From positions 62,317-92,393 of the forward strand of contig DMXN01000007.1 of NCBI GenBank assembly GCA_003482885.1: a DNA stretch of 30,077 nt. Reading direction: 5' to 3'. The notes beneath the pieces were generated by a model. It saw nothing but the letters and a program-made list of their open reading frames with translations. It made no database searches and was not told where the DNA came from. Positions 28,204 to 30,077 of the stretch are shown piece after piece (position 1 is the first letter of the stretch; each line of letters starts with the position of its first letter). The translations under genes and the position numbers were made by a program. The DNA comes from Candidatus Moraniibacteriota bacterium. Its GTDB lineage: Bacteria; Patescibacteriota; Minisyncoccia; Moranbacterales; UBA2206.

Positions 28204-30077
28204 ATGCTAAAACAAATCTACAATCTCTCCCCCAATGAAGTCTTGAAAAAGTTTAATGCAAATCAAAACGGTTTGAGCGTAGAGGAAGCGGAAAGAAGAC
28301 TGAAAAAATTCGGGAAAAACAAGATTGAAAAAAAGAAAAATTGGAAGTGGCTGAAATTGATCGGCGCGCAATTTAATGACGCGCTGGTTTGGATTTTATT
28401 GGCGGCAACAATACTGGCTTTGATTTTTGGAGAATACCGCGACGCAACGATTATTTTCATCATAATTTTAATCAACGCGACCGTCGGTTTTTTTCAAGAA
28501 TTCAAAGCCGATCGAGTTTTGGAAAGCATTACAAAATTGACTGCCAGCCATGCGCTGGTTTTTCGTTCGGGAGAGAAAAGGCAGCTCGACACGAAATTGA
28601 TTGTTCCCGGCGATATTATTTTTATTTCCGCCGGCGATAGTGTTCCGGTCGACGGATATATTTTGGAAAGTTACAGTTTAAAAATAAACAGCTTTATTTT
28701 TACCGGAGAATCTTTGCCCAAGAAAAAAGAAGCGAAGATACTGGAAGAGGCGGCACCGTCTTTCACGGATATTAACAATATGGTTTTTATGGGAGAAACG
28801 GTAGCGCTGGGAGAAGCGCGATTTATGGCAACAGGAACAGGAATGAACACGGAGCTTGGACGAATCGCTCATCTCACGCAAGAAGTGCGGGAAGATTTAA
28901 CGCCATTGCAAAAACAAATGCGAACACTCGGAAGAGATGTAGCGATTCTTTCGATTTTTATCGGAGTTATCGTTTTAATTGCCGGTCAATATTTTAAAAT
29001 GCCGCTCTATCAAAATTTTCTTTTCGCGCTGGCGCTGGCAGTTTCGGTCGTTCCGGAGGGACTTCCGGCGGCAATTTCAGTGGCGTTGTCTTTCGGGATG
29101 AAAAAATTAATCAAAGATAATGTTTTGGCAAAAAAACTGAACGCAGTGGAAACACTGGGATCGGTTTCGATAATTTGCACGGACAAAACCGGCACGATTA
29201 CGCGCAATGAATTGACAGTAACGAGAATTGTGGTTAATGGAGAAATTTTAGAATTGGACGGCGTTGGTTATGAACCGGCCGGAAATTTTTATCGCAATAA
29301 AGAAAAAATAAATCCGCGAGAAGTTGCCAATTTAGAATTGCTTTTTCGCATTGGAACGCTTTGTAATGACGCAAATTTGATTTACGAGAATGGAAATTAC
29401 AAAATAGTCGGCGATCCGACAGAAGGCGCGATTATCGTGGCGGGAAAAAAATTCAACAATACTAATAAATATTATGAAATCGGCGAACAAAAAATCAATG
29501 AAATTCCTTTTTCTTCCGAGCGAATGAGGATGAGTGTGATTTACAAAAATAAAAACATAAATTCTTTTATCAAAGGCTCGCCGGATATAATGATTGATCT
29601 TTGCGATTTTATTAAAATCGGAAATAATATTTTGCCTTTCACGAAAGAAGAAAAAGATAAAACGAAAACATTATATAATCAAATGTCCGCCGAAGCTTTG
29701 CGGGTTTTAGCGTTTGCTTATCGCGATTTGGAAAATATCGTCGAAAGCGATTATTTGTCGGAAGGAGAGAAAAAAATGGTTTGGGTGGGAATGATGGCGA
29801 TGATAGATCCGCCACGAGTAAATGTTGATAAAGCGATTTTGGAATGCAGAAATTTGGGAATGAGGGTTGTTATGATTACCGGGGATTATGAAATTACGGC
29901 GCGAGCAATCGCAAAAAATATTAAATTGATTGATGAACAAAAAACGCAAGAAACAGAAACCGTAATCAACGGAAAAACTTTGGATATCTTAAAAGACAAA
30001 GAGTTATATCAAAAAATTAAAAACGGCGCTTGCGTATTCGCGCGGATTGCGCCGGAACAAAAATTGCGCATTGCTGC
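28204..30077 (+). CDS. P-type cation-transporting ATPase (P2 type), 3' end outside window
   Basis: At least 624 residues are visible. The N-terminal cation-ATPase domain (1-70, SPNEVLKKFNANQNGLSVEE) precedes the membrane part and actuator domain with FTGES. The membrane helix signature VPEGLPAA in the ion path is typical of Ca2+ or related P2 pumps. The phosphorylation motif is ICTDKTGTITRNELT with D327. Nucleotide-binding KGSPD and the hinge MITGDYEITA follow, then FARIAPEQK just before the window ends. PEGLP points to P2A/P2B Ca2+-type transport, but Na+/K+-type P2 pumps share it; the ion is not settled. The family is about 850-900 residues, so roughly a quarter is missing. Start chosen at the ATG after a TTTTTATAAAG leader. 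Confidence 0.92.
   Translation, partial: MLKQIYNLSPNEVLKKFNANQNGLSVEEAERRLKKFGKNKIEKKKNWKWLKLIGAQFNDALVWILLAATILALIFGEYRDATIIFIIILINATVGFFQEFKADRVLESITKLTASHALVFRSGEKRQLDTKLIVPGDIIFISAGDSVPVDGYILESYSLKINSFIFTGESLPKKKEAKILEEAAPSFTDINNMVFMGETVALGEARFMATGTGMNTELGRIAHLTQEVREDLTPLQKQMRTLGRDVAILSIFIGVIVLIAGQYFKMPLYQNFLFALALAVSVVPEGLPAAISVALSFGMKKLIKDNVLAKKLNAVETLGSVSIICTDKTGTITRNELTVTRIVVNGEILELDGVGYEPAGNFYRNKEKINPREVANLELLFRIGTLCNDANLIYENGNYKIVGDPTEGAIIVAGKKFNNTNKYYEIGEQKINEIPFSSERMRMSVIYKNKNINSFIKGSPDIMIDLCDFIKIGNNILPFTKEEKDKTKTLYNQMSAEALRVLAFAYRDLENIVESDYLSEGEKKMVWVGMMAMIDPPRVNVDKAILECRNLGMRVVMITGDYEITARAIAKNIKLIDEQKTQETETVINGKTLDILKDKELYQKIKNGACVFARIAPEQKLRIA

Overview
The window is AT-rich, compact and uses the standard bacterial code (TAA/TAG/TGA stops, no in-frame TGA in long genes). 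The gene set (YidD, an Obg without its C-terminal domain, an alanyl-tRNA synthetase that ends after the editing domain, a short Phd/YefM-like protein, a khpA-trmD-ftsW-murG-murC run) and the very short spacers fit a Candidate Phyla Radiation bacterium, most likely Parcubacteria (Patescibacteria). That placement is inference from gene content and style; no 16S rRNA lies in the window.

Layout. 1-720: tRNA cluster Thr(UGU, 5' end missing), a tRNA-like remnant, Tyr(GUA), Thr(GGU), rpmG, Trp(CCA), closed by a terminator. 1090-2292: membrane-anchored glycoside-hydrolase-like protein. 2327-6832: operon of a LexA-like self-cleaving repressor, a nuclease-methyltransferase fusion, a zinc/DUF4145-like protein and a two-TRD HsdS; no HsdR translocase is present. 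6934-7155: remnant of a pRiA4b ORF-3-like gene. 7183-8750: radC, then a Phd/YefM-type DNA-binding domain fused to a degenerate HsdR-N-like nuclease fold under its own palindromic operator. 8760-11526: ChbG/YdjC-like deacetylase, yidD, obg and a membrane GAF-like protein. 11536-15801 (minus strand): priA-def-fmt-rhodanese operon. 15891-18260: second restriction-modification locus, an Eco57I/TaqI-like methyltransferase and a type II endonuclease. 18331-21716: thpR, wecG-like, small helical protein, alaS. 21725-26640: khpA, trmD, ftsW, murG, murC. 26637-27452: REP hairpin and a RAYT transposase carrying REP-like hairpins inside its own coding sequence. 27478 to the end: an unrecognised gene and a 3'-truncated P-type cation ATPase.

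How it fits together. Housekeeping blocks (start-codon formylation and deformylation, replication restart, tRNA modification, septal peptidoglycan synthesis) are interleaved with defence loci (two R-M systems and the Phd-nuclease fusion) and with several kinds of palindromic repeat. Some repeats lie between genes (TAC(A/G)AAA elements before obg and trmD). Others sit in frame inside genes (wecG-like, murC, the RAYT, perhaps priA). Several promoters have their -10 box only 6-8 bases before the start codon, which suggests leaderless mRNAs.

Strongest leads for something undescribed: the Phd-HsdR-N-like fusion with a TGTAC-N8-GTACA operator; the LexA-controlled translocase-free R-M operon; and palindromic repeats accommodated in frame in essential-type genes near a RAYT.
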